From Gnetum montanum (lineage: Eukaryota; Streptophyta; Gnetopsida; Gnetales; Gnetaceae), in assembly GCA_015680685.1 (NCBI GenBank), contig MNCI01000952.1, positions 498,383 through 562,382 of the forward strand: DNA of 64,000 nucleotides, given 5' to 3'. Below the pieces are notes generated by a model, which saw nothing but the letters and a program-made list of their open reading frames with translations, did not search any database and was not told where the DNA came from. Each line of letters begins with the position of its first letter. Position 1 is the stretch's first letter. The position numbers were made by a program, and so were the translations under genes. Positions 1 to 12,047 of this stretch are shown one piece after another.

Positions 1-1315
1 AGAATAAACAACATGAATTTTTGACAAAGGATTAGCAGTAATATTAGATTTTCTACTTCTATGTTGTAAAAAAAATATATGAAATTCTTAGAATTGCTCA
101 ACCAATTTCATATGATTAACACTTAGTTTCTCTTTAGAATTCAAAAACTAAACTATCTCATAATTATTAAGCAAAATAAATTCAATTCCTAATAAATATT
201 TCCTTGAATATTTAATGGCTTGAAGTATAACATATAACTCTTTCTCATATACACTATAATTTTTCCTATATTAATTCAATTTTTTAAGAAACTAATGTAC
301 TAGGATTACCCTTTTGTGAAAGCATACCACTCATAGCAAGTCCACTTGCATTCACCTTCACTTCAAAAAGCTTGGAAAAGTTTAGAGTTGCCAAAACAAG
401 AGCCCTATTAATCTTTTCCTTTAAAGCTTGGAATAACTTTTCCTTTGCATCATTCCACACAAAAGCTCAGTTCTTCAAACAAGGTAACATAGGCCATGCA
501 ATAGAACTAAAATATCTAATACATATCCTATAGAAACTAGCTAAACCAAGAAAAGATCTCACCTATTCCATATCTCTAGGTGATAACCACTTCTTAATTG
601 TCTTGACCTTGCTTAGCTTCATCTTGACTTAATTCTTGGAGACCACATGATCTAACTAGATAATTTCCTTCTTCATGGCATGACATTTCTTTGCATTGAT
701 GACCAATTGAGCTTCATGTAACTTTGAGTACACCATACTTGAGTGTTGTACATTCTCATCTTTATTAGAGTTGTAAACCAAAAAATCATCAAATAAAATG
801 AAATAATATTTACTAATTAAATTCCTTAAAACATCATGCATAAGTCTCATGAATGTGGCTAGAATATTAGTTAGCCTAAAAGGCATGACTAACAAGTCAT
901 ACAAATCATTTGAAGTTTTAAAGGGACATCTTTCATTTATCTCTAGGTCTAATTATAATTTGGTGGTATTTACTTTTCAAATCAATCTTAGAGAAAATAT
1001 CAACATTAGTCAAAACATCAAGAATGTCATCTATCCTAGGAATAGAAAACCTATATTTAATTATTATTGTATTTAAAGCTCTAGAATCAATGCACCTTCT
1101 CATTTCATTCATGTATTTCTTAGGAACTAAGACTACTTGAACAATACATGGGGAAATGAGCTCCTTGACAAAGCCGCTAGAGAGTAATTCACTTGCTTGT
1201 GAAGTTTCTCCCTTTGATGTGAAGTCATTTGGTAAGCCCTCTTATTTGGGATGATAACTGTAGGCATAAAATTAATTTGATGTTGGACTAATCTTATTAG
1301 TGAAAACCCTTCCAA
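1..1315 (-). pseudogene. Chromovirus-like Ty3/gypsy RT and RNase H relic (element F)
   Basis: Decayed polymerase region of a Ty3/gypsy retrotransposon, read right to left; the element runs off the left edge of the window. RT starts near 1315 with a stretch like the usual segment before RT (HQINFMPTVIIPN), then VPKK, a CIDSRALN block, YRFSIPRIDD and FSKIDLKSKYHQI. The palm follows with MPFRLTN, ATFMRLMHDVLR and the catalytic FDDFLVY (YxDD type) at 656-904. Between about 600 and 370 the connection reads SFLGLASFYR, then RNase H follows with FVWNDAKEKLFQALKEKI. RNase H continues to a degraded ADALSR-like end near position 20. Several frameshifts and stops interrupt it. The style of RT and linker suggests a chromovirus rather than the Athila type seen in the rest of the window; the clade is inference. 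Confidence 0.85.
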
Positions 1316-1372
1316 TTTTTCTTTAAAGACTTCATCAAATTCTTATGTTAAAGGTGACATCACTGTTGGAAG

Positions 1373-1945
1373 TTAATTTTGTGGCTCCTTTTCACATGTT
1401 GTAATAGTAGAAATAATCACTAAATCATGCCCAAATTCTTCATAAGATTTTACATATTCTTTCTCAATAAGAAAAATCAAAGAACCATTCATGGAAACAT
1501 TTTCTTTGTATTGTTTCAATGTCATGGAAATCAATTGGTGTATCTCATCTTTTGTGTGGACTAACCAAACATTTCTTGCACCATCAAGAGTAGCCTTGTT
1601 ATGATAATTCCAAGGTCTACCAAGCATGACATCAATACTATCTGTGGAAAGAATGTCACATTGCACTTGGTCTTTAAAAGATTTAATCTTAAAAGACAAA
1701 ATGCATCTTTCCTTCACTTTTTTAGAAATGATCTTAAGAGAGAGGAGAAATTTCTTCAAGCCAAGCATGCTTATTGCCTTAGAGGTAATAACATTCTCCT
1801 GGGTACCATTATCTATTAAGGTGTAAATCCACTTGCTACTAGAGACACATGTAACCTTAATTCTAAAGAGCATTTTTCTTAAAGGATCCTTACTAACATT
1901 GACATTCCCCATAAAAGACTTAATTTCGCTCACATCTTGAATCAT
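1373..1945 (-). pseudogene. Retropepsin-like protease of element F
   Basis: A 190-residue open stretch upstream of the element F RT on the same strand. It reads like the aspartic protease of plant Ty3/gypsy elements: an active-site region TLIDNGTQENVI, where families normally have D-S/T-G (here DNG), and a later IDVMLGRPWNYHNKATLDG block, the usual ILGRPW segment that precedes RT. The middle residue of the triad is altered and the element is full of stops elsewhere, so it is not expected to be active. Upstream, to about 2030, a short cysteine- and histidine-containing stretch might be the end of gag, but it is too short to support. Confidence 0.75.
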
Positions 1946-2034
1946 GCGAGCATTAGAATTAGCATAATTTGAAGAGTTTCTCTTCTTTAAAGTTTGACAT
2001 TCATGGTTCTTTGAACTAGATAATTAAATGTGAT

Positions 2035-2420
2035 ATTGCATATTACTATCTTCCTACCTGGATTGGTAGTAGCTCTATCTTGTATGGTTTAGTCCATAAT
2101 GAGGCATATGCTCATTAATGTTGTGTGACTATAACTAAACTAGATGGAAATATAGATAAAAATTAATTAATGAATCTAATTAATAACAAAAAAATAAATC
2201 TTAAGCTAGTTTAAAGGCCATGATTGTTCATTAATAACTTATTGTATATGTCTTGAAATAGGATAACTATCGTTAGGATTACCAAGTGATACACTATTGG
2301 GCCTACCAAGCAATAACATTGCTAGGTTACAAAATGGTTACATATTACACTTGAAATTGGTTGCATTTATTTTGCTAAATTCTATGTGTAAGCACAAAGG
2401 TAACTAGATTAGATATAATT
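2035..2420 (-). repeat. Fragment of a D-family LTR
   Basis: Read on the minus strand, this stretch follows the 3' half of the D-family LTR (compare 50900-51220 and the solo LTR at 9430-9720). Shared pieces include the stretch around GACTAAACCATAC and the paired TACTTGGTA/ACCTAGGAT-like segments. About 120 bases of the expected LTR end are missing on the left, where it meets element F, and similarity fades to the right. No target duplication can be assigned. Confidence 0.45.
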
Positions 2421-3136
2421 TATATCTAAGGTGGCTGAAAGCATATGACCTCAAATGATTAGCTCAAGTAAGTCTTACCTTTGAAGCAAATGCTACCTTG
2501 AAGAAGATTGATAAGAACATAGAAAGACCATTGTAGAAAACAAAATTTCCTTACAACATGGTAGAAAATGCTATCTCCTCCTCTTTATCCTCCATTTCAA
2601 ACTCGTGCTCTTGATTGAAAATTTTTTAGGTTAAGCCTACTTTCATAACTTGCAGTTTAGCTTTGAATTTTTTTATTTTGTCTTCAATGTTTTTTTCTCT
2701 TGGTTTTTGCAGTCTTCTTATTTGCTCCTTTGCTTATTTTCTATAGTTGTTTGTGGTTTTTTCTATTTTAGTTTATTTATTTATTGTTTTATGTTAGTTT
2801 TGGGTGTATGTTTTATAGGTGAAGTGATAGTGGGTAGATGTTAGATGATTACTAAGTTAGGGATTAGTTAGTTATAGCAATTTTTGTTAGTTATTTTGGA
2901 TTAAAAGGGGTGGTTAGATTTGAATTTGAAAATTTGTATTGGTGTTGATAGTTTTGGAAGGATGATTTAGAATTGTATATAAGGTTTGTAGAAAAAAAAA
3001 CATTTTTCTAGAGATGGTAGTAATTAGTTAGCAGGTGAATAATGGGGTTTGTTTTGTGCTTGTTGAGAAAGGGTTGCATAGTTTTTGGGATAGGGTGACA
3101 TGAGATTATTGATATTTGTGGTTAAAGGTACCTTAG
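2421..3136. other. No recognised feature; T-rich DNA
   Basis: I see no coding similarity or repeat boundary here. A T-rich stretch at 2650-2850 gives a 64-residue hydrophobic open frame that is best explained by composition. The right edge holds CTTAG (3132-3136), the presumed left target duplication of element A. Confidence 0.5.
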
Positions 3137-4015
3137 TGATAAAACCTTTGTCTTTGTTAGCTATGATATTGTAGCTCTACATATGTCATCATTGATGCGA
3201 TGTAGTGGGCCATGGTCATGCCTATAAATACTAACCCATCATCATGTTAGAAAGAACTTTCACCAACAGTTAGCTAGATTCTTGTAGTTTGTTTTCGTAA
3301 CTTAGACTTAGCGATAGAGTGAATGCCTATAGTGTGGTGTTTAATAGTTATACAAAATCTTTGTTTGAGTGAATTATTCTTGGACACAATTCATGACTGG
3401 AAATAAAGATTGAGATTGTTTGTCACAATTACAGCATCTCACTTAGCTTAATTTTTACTTAGTTTAATTTTACCTTTCAGCATGTTTACTTTTCTAAATT
3501 CATTTATATTTTCCAAGTACTTTACTTTTTTAATGTCTTTTAGTGAGGCGATATAAGTACGACTAGTTTCAAGCACGAAGTGTAATTGTTTGGTAAACTA
3601 GTAGTGAGTTCACTTGATTCACGTAGTAGTGGATTTACTTAGTAATTCTAGTGATAATTACATGAGCCCTTGACATGTACGACAAGCTAGGAATGAATAC
3701 TTCTCACCATAGGCTAAATCAAATTTACATTTCTATCATACTTAGACTTAGATTTTATCCTTAAACTTTATCTTCACTATTATTATGTTGGCACTTAGGA
3801 TAAGTAAAGTCAAACAACATTAGTGTATCATATGGCTCACCAAGAGTTAAATCATACAACTTGCACTTTGCTAACTCAACGTTAGAAGATAACGATCACA
3901 AATTGAACATCAACTACTAGCATACTTATGTTGGTCATTTATGGATTATGATCAAGTTGCATATGTACACTCTTGACTTGTATGGTTGTGTGTTGGAAAA
4001 CCTAACCACTCATCA
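3137..4015 (+). repeat. Element A 5' LTR
   Basis: 879 bp, starting TGATAAAACC and ending CCACTCATCA, and matched by the LTR at 35305. A TATA box lies at 3223 and an AATAAA-type signal near 3403 (GGAAATAAAGATTGAG), close to where the R region should end. The divergence from the 3' copy is clearly visible by eye, so the insertion is old. Confidence 0.85.
3223..3230 (+). promoter_or_regulatory. TATA box of element A 5' LTR
   Basis: TATAAATA inside GCCTATAAATACTAACCC, about 87 bp into the LTR, where U3 would hand over to R. The 3' LTR has a mutated version (CTTATACATATC) at the matching place. Confidence 0.6.
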
Positions 4016-4016
4016 T

Positions 4017-4034
4017 TGGTGTCATTGCCAAGGA
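4017..4034 (+). other. Primer-binding site of element A (tRNA-Asp type)
   Basis: TGGTGTCATTGCCAAGGA begins two bases after the LTR end. The plant tRNA-Asp complement used by Athila elements is TGGCGCCGTTGCCGGGGA; the differences here are all C-to-T or G-to-A, as expected from decay of methylated cytosines. Confidence 0.8.
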
Positions 4035-4158
4035 TGTGTTAGTGTTTACTAAGTAGTTGAATTTAAAATTTTTTTTATATAAAGTATCACAAAGTACATC
4101 CTTTCATACTTAAAACAAAATTTCACAAGTACACACACTTAAGCACTAAACAATTAAC

Positions 4159-6440
4159 ATGGCTTCTATAATTAAAGAAAAATCTCCACCTACTACTGAA
4201 TTACATGAGAGTCATAACAAATACTACAATGAAGAAGACTGAAGCGCATTGATGTAAACCAAAATTTCCTATGCTCACACTAATCCCAACTATCCTAATT
4301 TTACATTTGTTTTTCACTAGGATGAACAACTCAGATGGAGAAATTTATAGGATAACATTGTCTTGCTCTAGAACATTTGACACCGTCAATGCTTCAAGTA
4401 ATCCTTATGAGGTTAAACCTTGGTCATGTACAAGAAGGTTACCACATCATCAAACACATGACTATGCCATACTAGCCAACAGAAGATTAGGAAAGAAGGG
4501 ATGCCATCATGGAGACAAGACATGAACATAACAGAAAAGAAAGCACCTCAAATAGTTGTCCTGGAAGAAAAACAAAGATGTTATGTTTTACCTTAAGAAA
4601 TTTCATCAAACTCATGAGTCTCACTCTCAAACACCAACTATTTGCGTTGAAGATTCCATGAAAATAAAGTTGCATTTAGCTCTTGTAAAAACTCCTTGAA
4701 GAGATAAGGAAGACCTGAAACTTAAGAGGAATTCAAGGCCTAAGACCTCCACTAAATCTCAAAGGGATGAATCAAGGAGTCATAGAAGGAGGACTAGCTG
4801 GGACTGTTCTCCATCTCCTTCATCTTCTTCCTCACATTCATCTACAAATTCTAACAAGAGAAAATGAAGATTGAGGGATCATGATGGGAAAAGACAAAGG
4901 GACCATGAGAGACATGCATATAGAACAAGGCATCCTAATGAAAAGGAAGATAGTTATGATGAATGAAGAGAAAGGATCATGCAAGAGGACAAAGAGCATC
5001 ATGAGCATTGAAGGTGTTACTACTACAACAAAGCTCACAAACCCAAAGACTATGAATAATGTCTACTTGCCACTTGAAACATGATTAACATTAGGGAAGC
5101 AGTGTATATTCCTACTAGACATGTAAGGAATAGTTGCATTAAGTGACTATACATGAGTAATATTCCAAAATTTGAAGACAGATACAATGTAGAACCACAA
5201 CAACATCTTCAAGCCTTCCATGGTGCTTGTGCTTTGCAAAATATTGAAAATGATTGGTAGAAATTAAATTTTTTTTATAGAACACTCATAAAGAAATAAA
5301 AGAGCTAGTATCGATCCTTAGAACCAGAATTATTTCGAAGATGGAGTACCATGCTAGAGCTCTTTAATGACAAGTATCAAACCTATTCTAGAGTGTCTAA
5401 CTTGAGAAAATAAATCCAAGGATGGAAACAAGGGGCACATGAATCCCTTGATGTAGCAATGGAAAAATACTATTCACTATTACATAGGTGTCTAGGCCAT
5501 AGATTTTCAAAAAGGGAACAAATTCGACACATCATCGATGGGCTAAGAAATAATACTAGAAAAAATCTTGGGGTATATGCCCAAGGTAGATTATCTAAAA
5601 TGATAGCTCATCATATTCAAAGACTCATTGACCAAGTGGAAAAAGAAGAAGGAGAGTTAAGGAAAATAGAGTATGTAGAAGAATATAAGAGAAACCTAGC
5701 GATAAGGAAAATGGACATGAGAATATGTGAATCATAAGAAGAAGAAAATTTAGAAGGTACGATCCAATGGAAGACTTTACCAAATCAAAAATTAGTTAAT
5801 GACATTGCAACCAAGGTAGAGAAAATATGCGATTTTGTGGATGAGAAATTTGCTACATTATTAAAGATAGTAGAGAAAAAGACTAAACAAGACCTAAACT
5901 GAAGTAAAGAAAAGAAGAGATAATGAGTGAGAGAATTACAAGAATAAAGGAAAAGTTGTTGCAATGGAGGAAATAATGGACTCTAGCTCAAAAGATGATG
6001 AAGGATGTAAAGTGTGCTAGTATGAACATTCTAAGGGATGTTTCCCTATTATGGCCCACTTACAAGAGTCTGGGACATATGTACTTAATCCAATTCAAGA
6101 AACAAATGCCTAGATGGTTACCTTATCCACAAGGTAATTTTCAATAGCCCTACCAGCAAGCATACTATCCAAGTGGGGCTTATCCTCAACCATAGGTGCA
6201 ATACCAACAATAGTGGCAACAACCACAAGTGTTGGGAATACTACCGCTAAGCTAATATTATCCACATAGGCATCTTGATCCCTACGATTACTATGTATAA
6301 TGTTCAATCTCTCCTAGGAAAACTTCAGTCTATACCTTCTCTCACTACTATCCACTAGAATATGATAGACCCACTACCTCATGAATGAATCTAAATTCTT
6401 ACATATCCCAACTAGTAGTTGGTTTTTCACTTCAAGCTCC
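4159..6440 (+). pseudogene. gag of element A
   Basis: Degraded Gag (structural protein that packages the element RNA). The ATG at 4159 starts an N-terminal stretch. About 4290-4390 reads FTFVFH-DEQLRWRNL, a block also seen in B (FTFILHQDEQMHWRDM). The retrotransposon gag core runs about 5150-5740: IPKFEDRYN, then YRSLEPELF, ELFNDKYQTYSRV, and ESLDVAMEKYYSLLHRCL with HHIQRLIDQVEKEEGEL in the longest open segment (5459-5737). A zinc-knuckle-like CKVC-YEHSKGC lies near 6006-6040, followed by a Gln/Pro/Tyr-rich tail. The same blocks occur in order in B and D, so the three share one gag. Many stops and frameshifts are present. Confidence 0.8.
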
Positions 6441-6476
6441 TAAAAGCTTACCACCCGTATTGCCACCAATCATGCA

Positions 6477-7142
6477 ATGAGAATTGCTAACAGAACCCTA
6501 GCAGAAAATTGCTATATGGTAGTTAATACACAAGAGGATGTGATAACAATTAAACCCAAATCTAGGAAACATCCCTTTTTTAGGATAAGTATAGAAAAGG
6601 TTCAAAAGATGGGAACTTTACCTAACTCTACCCCATCTACATGTACTCCTCCAAAAAATACTATACTTCCAATATCATTAGAGAAGAACCTAGCAACTAT
6701 CATGCTCACTCAAATAGTCATGCATTGGATCAATGTAGGAGCACTTCCCAAAAAGAGAATAGACCCTAGAAGTCCCTTAATTTATCTCCAAATAGTAGGA
6801 CATAAACCATGCAAGGCTCTATTAGACTTTGGGTTAGTAGTAAACCTCATTTCACAAGATATGTATAAGGCTTGGAATCTTTCCCTACTAAAGAAGAGTG
6901 ACATTTGTTTAGAGCTTCCCAACCAATCAATTGTTATACCACTTGGACAAATAGAAGATGTAATCACTACCATAAGTGGTTGGTCATATCCTATTGATTT
7001 CCTAGTCATCCATATGGGAAAGAACAAAGGGGAATTTTCCATAATCATGGGAAGTGTATGTCTTAGCACCATGGATGCTAAGCTTAGAAAAAGAGACTTG
7101 TCCTTAGAAATCTCTAAGCAAGATGAAGCCAAAATTATCTAG
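6477..7142 (+). pseudogene. Retropepsin protease of element A
   Basis: An open stretch of 221 residues covering the gag-protease linker and the aspartic protease that would cleave the polyprotein. The core reads SPLIYLQIVGHKPCKALL, then DFGLVVNLIS, where the catalytic D-S/T-G has become DFG. It continues with SIVIPLGQIEDV and the FSIIMGSVCLSTMDAKL segment that matches the usual ILGRPFLxTxxA block. Element B carries the same region with an intact DSG (14775-14783). The protein would be inactive because of the altered triad, although this is the longest open frame in element A. Confidence 0.8.
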
Positions 7143-7689
7143 AGATGCAGAGTTCCATGTATCACATGTAGTGATAATGGGTGCGATTATGTGCAAACAA
7201 TTTTGACCACAATACATGATGCCATTACAACATGTAATAGATGTATAGAAGACATGTCTATCCAATAGTATTTGTATGCAATGGCCACTAGACAAGAAGA
7301 CACCTAGTGGCTGATCATTGAAAAAGAAGTAGAATCTAGTATATGCATAGAATCTTTGAACAAAATTACAAGTGCCTATGTAAATAAATAGACAAGTTAG
7401 AGTAGCTAAGAAGATAACCTCTTTATATAAATTTATCACAAGAGGAGGTTATTAAATGGAGATAGTTAGAGATATTAGAGAAATACAAACTAGAACCTCT
7501 AGAATTAAAAGCCCTACCAGATGCATTAGAATATGCTTTCCTAAACAATAAAAGATTGGTAATCACAAATGCCAGTCTTGTTAAAGAGAAAAAGAGAAAA
7601 GTATTGAAAGTGGAAAATAAATGGTTGATTGCATTGGCATAGTCGTATAATGAAATCACCTGTATTGATCCACACATCTGTCAACCTCA
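7143..7689 (+). pseudogene. Protease-to-RT linker of element A
   Basis: No catalytic domain. The stretch is collinear with 15147-15640 of element B (both contain a segment reading like LELKALxxxxEYAFL-NNKxxxI, here at 7498-7560), so it is ordinary Athila linker leading into RT rather than a separate gene. It contains stops in all frames. Confidence 0.6.
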
Positions 7690-9015
7690 AATTTATATAG
7701 ATCCAATCATTAAACCACATCGCCAACCTGAACGAAGATTGGCTTCTATTCTTAAAGAAGTTATGAAAAAAGAGTTGGAAAAACTATTAAAGGCAAGATT
7801 TATGTATCCCATAGCAGACAGTGAATGAGTTAGTCCATTAGTCATTGTTTCAAATAAGAGAGGTAAGTGGAGAATCTACATTAACTTCCGATTGTTGAAC
7901 ATGGTGATGTTTAAGGATCATTTCCCTCTATCATTTATTGACTAAGTTCTAGACACCATTATAGGACATTAGCATTATATTTTTTTGGATGGATATAGTG
8001 GGTACAATTAAATATGCATTGCATCAAAAGATTAGGAAAAGACCACATTCACCAATCCATGGGGGACGTTTTGTATACAAGAAAATGCCGTTTGGTTTGT
8101 GTAATGCCCTCACTACCTTCCAGAGACTTGTATTAAGAATCTTTTAGAAGCATAATGGTAATGGAGTCAAAGTATTTATGGATAGATTTTCCACATATGG
8201 GCTAGATTTTCAACTAGCCTTAGACAATTTAGAGCAAGTCTTAAAAAGATGTGTTGAAACTAATCTAAAGCTCAATTGGCAGAAAAGCCACTTAATCATT
8301 CAAGATGACATAGTTCTAAGATATAATGTATCTCATAAAGCAATAAAGGTAGATCTGGAAAAGATTAGAGTCATTCAAAATATCACTTAGAGGCCACAAA
8401 CTCTCAAAGATCTCAAATCATTTCTTGTCCACATAGGATATTATAGGAGCTTTATTGAAAAATTTTCAAAGAGTGGAAAATCGCTAGTGGAATTAACAAA
8501 GAAAGATGCACCATTTTCAATGGACAGAGCAAAGTAGGAAAGTATTCAAAACCTTAAAATAGAAATTGATTGAGACACTAATCCTCCAAGCTTCAGATTG
8601 GTCCAAACCTTTCCACATTATGATAGATGCTTCAAATTACGCATTGGAAGTAGGGCTAACTCAACTTGATGATAAAAAACAACCTTATTATATACACAAC
8701 ACCAATTGAAGCATCATTGAGGCACAACTCAATTTCACCACTATAGAAAAGGAGGCTATGGCTATGGTGTATGTGCATGAGAAATTTAGATACTATGTGC
8801 TTGGGTATCCTATTTGTATCAAAATTGATCATAGTGCTATTAGGTTTCTAATGAATAAACCAGTGGTATGTCCAAGAGGGATAAGATGGCTAGTTATTTT
8901 ACAAGAGTTTGACATAACAATGATTAATAAAAAAGAAACTAAAAACGTTGCAGTGGAACATTTATCAAGACTAAGATGGAAACCTTACGAAAATGATAAA
9001 CAAATATTAGACTAA
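7690..9015 (+). pseudogene. Reverse transcriptase and RNase H of element A
   Basis: RT copies element RNA to DNA; RNase H removes the RNA strand. Visible blocks in order: RRLASILKEVMKKEL and MYPIADSE with VSPLVIV (7735-7850), WRIYINFRLLN, DHFPLSFID, FLDGYSGYN (7985-8010), EKTTFTNPWGTF, then VFMDRFSTYG (8170-8200). There the catalytic FMDD has become FMDR. ETNLKLNWQKSHLI, an RNase H block near 8610-8660 (IMIDASNYALEVGL) and EKEAMAMVYVHEKFRYYVLG with IKIDHSAIRFL (8749-8860) follow, then a degraded DHLSRL-like end (VEHLSRL) near 8965. The loss of the second Asp and multiple stops make it inactive. The F-x-D-G-Y-S-G-Y-N and FMDDFSxYG style marks the Athila clade. Confidence 0.88.
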
Positions 9016-9048
9016 TTTTCCAATGAAAAAATATTCACCAAGACCATA

Positions 9049-9335
9049 ATGGTTGTAGACTTAATAGAGAATTCATGGACTACTAATTACATATTGTATC
9101 TCACCAAACAAGAACTTCCTATTGAATGGGATAAGAAACATAAGGAACATTTCTTTCACAGAGTAAAAAGATATATGGAAATTAATGGAAACCCTTACAA
9201 GATATGTGTTGATAGGTTTATAAGATGGTATGTTCCAAAATAAAGTCAATAGAGAGTCCAACAAGATGCACATGAAGGATCATGTGATGCTCACTAGTCA
9301 GGAAGAAGGACAACACTAAAACTAATGATGGTAGG
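9049..9335 (+). pseudogene. Integrase N-terminal part of element A (split by solo LTR)
   Basis: Start of integrase, which inserts the cDNA into the genome. A segment with YMEINGNPYKICVDRFIRWY leads to the HHCC zinc-binding region, seen here as QDAHEGSCDAH and SGRRTTLKLMMV before the break. The reading stops at the solo LTR boundary. When the LTR and one copy of its target duplication are set aside, it resumes at 10261 as YFWPTIF, the normal continuation. Confidence 0.8.
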
Positions 9336-10255
9336 TAATGAGTGGCGAGGTAGCCCTACGCTCAACCATACGAATCACAAGTGTTCATGCATGATTTGGT
9401 CGAATTACATGGATGGGACTAGTTGTGGCATCTAGATTGCTATGCCTTGATCGCAGTTTGCTATCTTTCCACTTAGACTAGTGGTAGCTTTGTCATGTAT
9501 GGTTTAGTCCAAAGTGAGGCATATGATTTTTATTATTTTATATTTTATTGTTCTATGATTAACAATAGGTTGAAACTTAATTTATAATCAATTCAACTAA
9601 TCTAATTGCTAATTAATAATCAACTACCCTAACATAAGTATCTAACCCCACTTCCCGTGCACATCTTGAACACATATAACATTGCTAGGTTACCAAATGT
9701 TAAGCATTACTAGGATTACCAAGAGTCATATGCATGCTTGAAGTGATCATACTTATGTGCTTAATTAATTAACATGCATGAAAATGTAAATGTTAACTAA
9801 GTACATGAAAAGTAAATTGCATGGAAAGTAAATCTAATCTAAGTCAAAGTGCTGCAATGAATAATAATCAATCTTGGTCTTATTGCCACTCATGGAATAT
9901 GTTTAGGTACATTGCTAGTTGAATAAGACTTTGTACAACTGACTCAAATCCACTCTGTGGGCACTCACTAACTATTCTCTAAGATTACAGAATAAAATTG
10001 CAAGAATTCAACTACTCTATTAAAAAAACTATGAAAAATTAATGCAAAACTATTTCAAAACTGACTTCAAACAGGAGACTAAGCACTATATTTATAGGCT
10101 AGAGTATATACCCTGACATTGGATACCTGACATCATGCTAAGACCTTGATGTCACGTACCTGATGTCAAAACTTCAACATCATGTACTTGACATCGGAGC
10201 AAATAGAAAACAACGATTCATCGGATGTCAAGGCTAGGCAAATCATGACTCATCA
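9336..10255 (-). mobile_element. Solo LTR of the D family inserted in integrase of element A
   Basis: On the minus strand this 920-bp unit matches the D-family LTRs at 50411-51330 and 56395-57322 in length, ends (sense start TGATGAGTCATG, sense end CCACTCATTA) and internal blocks. Flanks are GTAGG (9331-9335) and ATAGG (10256-10260), a 5-bp target duplication with one mismatch. Only one LTR and no internal DNA is present, so recombination between two LTRs is the likely origin. Near the sense start (10100-10240) it has several copies of a GACATC/TAC motif matching the GATATC/GGTAC repeats of the D U3. Confidence 0.85.
10089..10096 (-). promoter_or_regulatory. TATA box of the solo D-family LTR
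   Basis: Reads CCTATAAATATAG on the minus strand at the position equivalent to the TATA box at 50615 in element D. It would fire leftward, antisense to element A. Confidence 0.5.
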
Positions 10256-10260
10256 ATAGG

Positions 10261-11061
10261 TTACTTTTGGCCTACTATATTTTCTCATTGGTTTGTACAT
10301 TATTATGAGAGATGCTAAAGAGATGGACGATTGAACACTAGAAATGAAGGGCGATAACAATGGATACAACCATTAGAACCCTTTGATATTTGGAAAATTT
10401 ACTTTATGGGACCCATCATGTTAATGTCAAATGGAAAGTCCTAAATCATAGTAACTATTGATTATTGCACAAAATCAGCAGAAGCAGTTGTAGTTAAAGA
10501 TTGCATAGCCAAAACAACTACCAAATTCTTTCAACAACACATGGTGAATAGATTTAGAGTACCATGCATGCTCATATTAGATAATAAGAATCACTTCATA
10601 GGAGCTACATTTAAGAAGCTAATGCAACAACTTGGGGTTAATCATAAACTAACTACACTTTATCATCCCTAAGAAAATGGTCAAGTATAAGTGACTAACA
10701 AGGGAATCATAAGGATGTCAACTAGAATAGTTAGTTATTATAGGAAGGACTGAAATACTAAACTTAATAATGCTTTATAGGTACACGAATCAACTTGGAA
10801 TCTTCCTATAGGGTATTCATCCTATGAGTTAGTTTATGGCAAACTACCTATCTTGCCAATCCAAGCAGAAATAAATACCCTTTCCACTACCATTATTGCT
10901 TAACTTAAGAGAATGCCTAATGAATCTTTATCTCTTATATGAAAATTGATTGGTGGCTCAAATGAGTAATGAAGTCCACAAAAAGTGCTTCAAATGTAGA
11001 AATGTTGCTAAAATAATATAAGTATTTATCAAGCCAGGTGATAAAGTCCTTTATTATAATC
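10261..11061 (+). pseudogene. Integrase core of element A
   Basis: Continuation of integrase after the solo LTR. YFWPTIF opens it, then LEPFDIW near 10378 and a D-Y-C-T-K-S-A-E-A-V block at about 10460-10490 (first catalytic Asp region). LILDNKNHF follows, then KLTTLYHP-ENGQV with a decayed position for the catalytic Glu, and SSYELVYGKLPILPI near 10820-10860. The tail GDKVLYYNPS ends at the insertion site of element B at 11061-11066, and the same protein resumes at 29855. Frequent stops replace Gln and Trp codons, consistent with C-to-T decay. Confidence 0.85.
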
Positions 11062-11066
11062 CTAGT

Positions 11067-11895
11067 TGATGAAGCATTATAATAGGTTGCATTGACGGGC
11101 ATGCGTCAACGCAACCTCATCAATGTAGCCTATCTAAATGAATCCACTAGCTACATTTATGGCGCATTGTGTTAGTAGCATAGTGAAGCCCTTGCAATTT
11201 GTTTTTCTAAAAGTTGGAATATTTTCATTTGAATGCCCATAGTGTGGGTGAAAGAGATTGTATGAAACTTTATTTGAGTGTAAGATACTTGAATACATTG
11301 GCACAGATGACAATAAAGTCAAGAATTTTGACATTCATTGTAGCACTTGGATTAGCTTAATCTTCCTTACTAGCACTTTATTTTCCATGCGTTTTATATT
11401 CCAAGTCATAGATACTTAATGTAAGTAATCATGAATGCATAAGTATGACCACTTCGAGCATAAGGTATTGTGCTTGGTAATCCTAGTAGTGATCATTTGG
11501 TACACCCAGTAATTGTCATTTAGTAACCTAGCAGCATTTATATGAGTTCGGGATGTTTGCGGCAAGTGGGAATGACTACTTTTATTAGAGTAGTTAGCCT
11601 TTAGAATAGTTAGGTAGTTAAAAAATTAATCATTAGATATTCATTTTTCCATATAGAACTTAAGATAAAAATATAAAAAATCTAAATAAAAGAAAATATC
11701 ATATACCTTAACTCACATTTGATCATATGTATAGCACACAAGTGTGAGTTAGGAAAATAATGATAATATGACCCCTTGGTTCATAATTTTTGACTACAGG
11801 AAAACTTAGAAAGTAAGTTTGCAGAATTTAACCAGATCACTAGTACATGCTTATGATTAGTATGGTTGGGTGTAAGGTATACTCATTGCTCATGA
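11067..11895 (+). repeat. Element B 5' LTR
   Basis: 829 bp. It aligns with 28979-29849 but lacks about 40 bp in the U3 motif region, where the 3' copy has the CATCAATGCAT block. The TATA box seen in the 3' copy is altered here (CCTATCTAAATG near 11131). Conserved stretches include the AAAGAGATTGTATGAAACTTT-like block at 11250 and a GACAATAAAGT-type polyadenylation region near 11310. Confidence 0.88.
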
Positions 11896-11896
11896 T

Positions 11897-11915
11897 TGAC
11901 ACTATTTTTTAGGGA
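11897..11915 (+). other. Decayed primer-binding site of element B
   Basis: TGACACTATTTTTTAGGGA directly follows the LTR. It lines up with the tRNA-Asp complement TGGCGCCGTTGCCGGGGA with one extra base and mostly C-to-T and G-to-A changes. Its position supports the call more than its sequence does. Confidence 0.55.
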
Positions 11916-12047
11916 CTTAGTTTAGCTAAGTATGCCGAGTAGGATGAAACTATGAAGTTATAAAAAGAGGTTGTAGACACCATTCAATGATCAACTATTA
12001 AAAGATTACAACATTTAAAGGCATAATATTTTTATTAATCACTAATA

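Noticed and set aside
2650-2844. Hydrophobic 64-residue frame resembling a membrane protein
   Set aside because: Comes from a T-rich stretch (Phe/Leu/Cys-rich by composition) without family residues.
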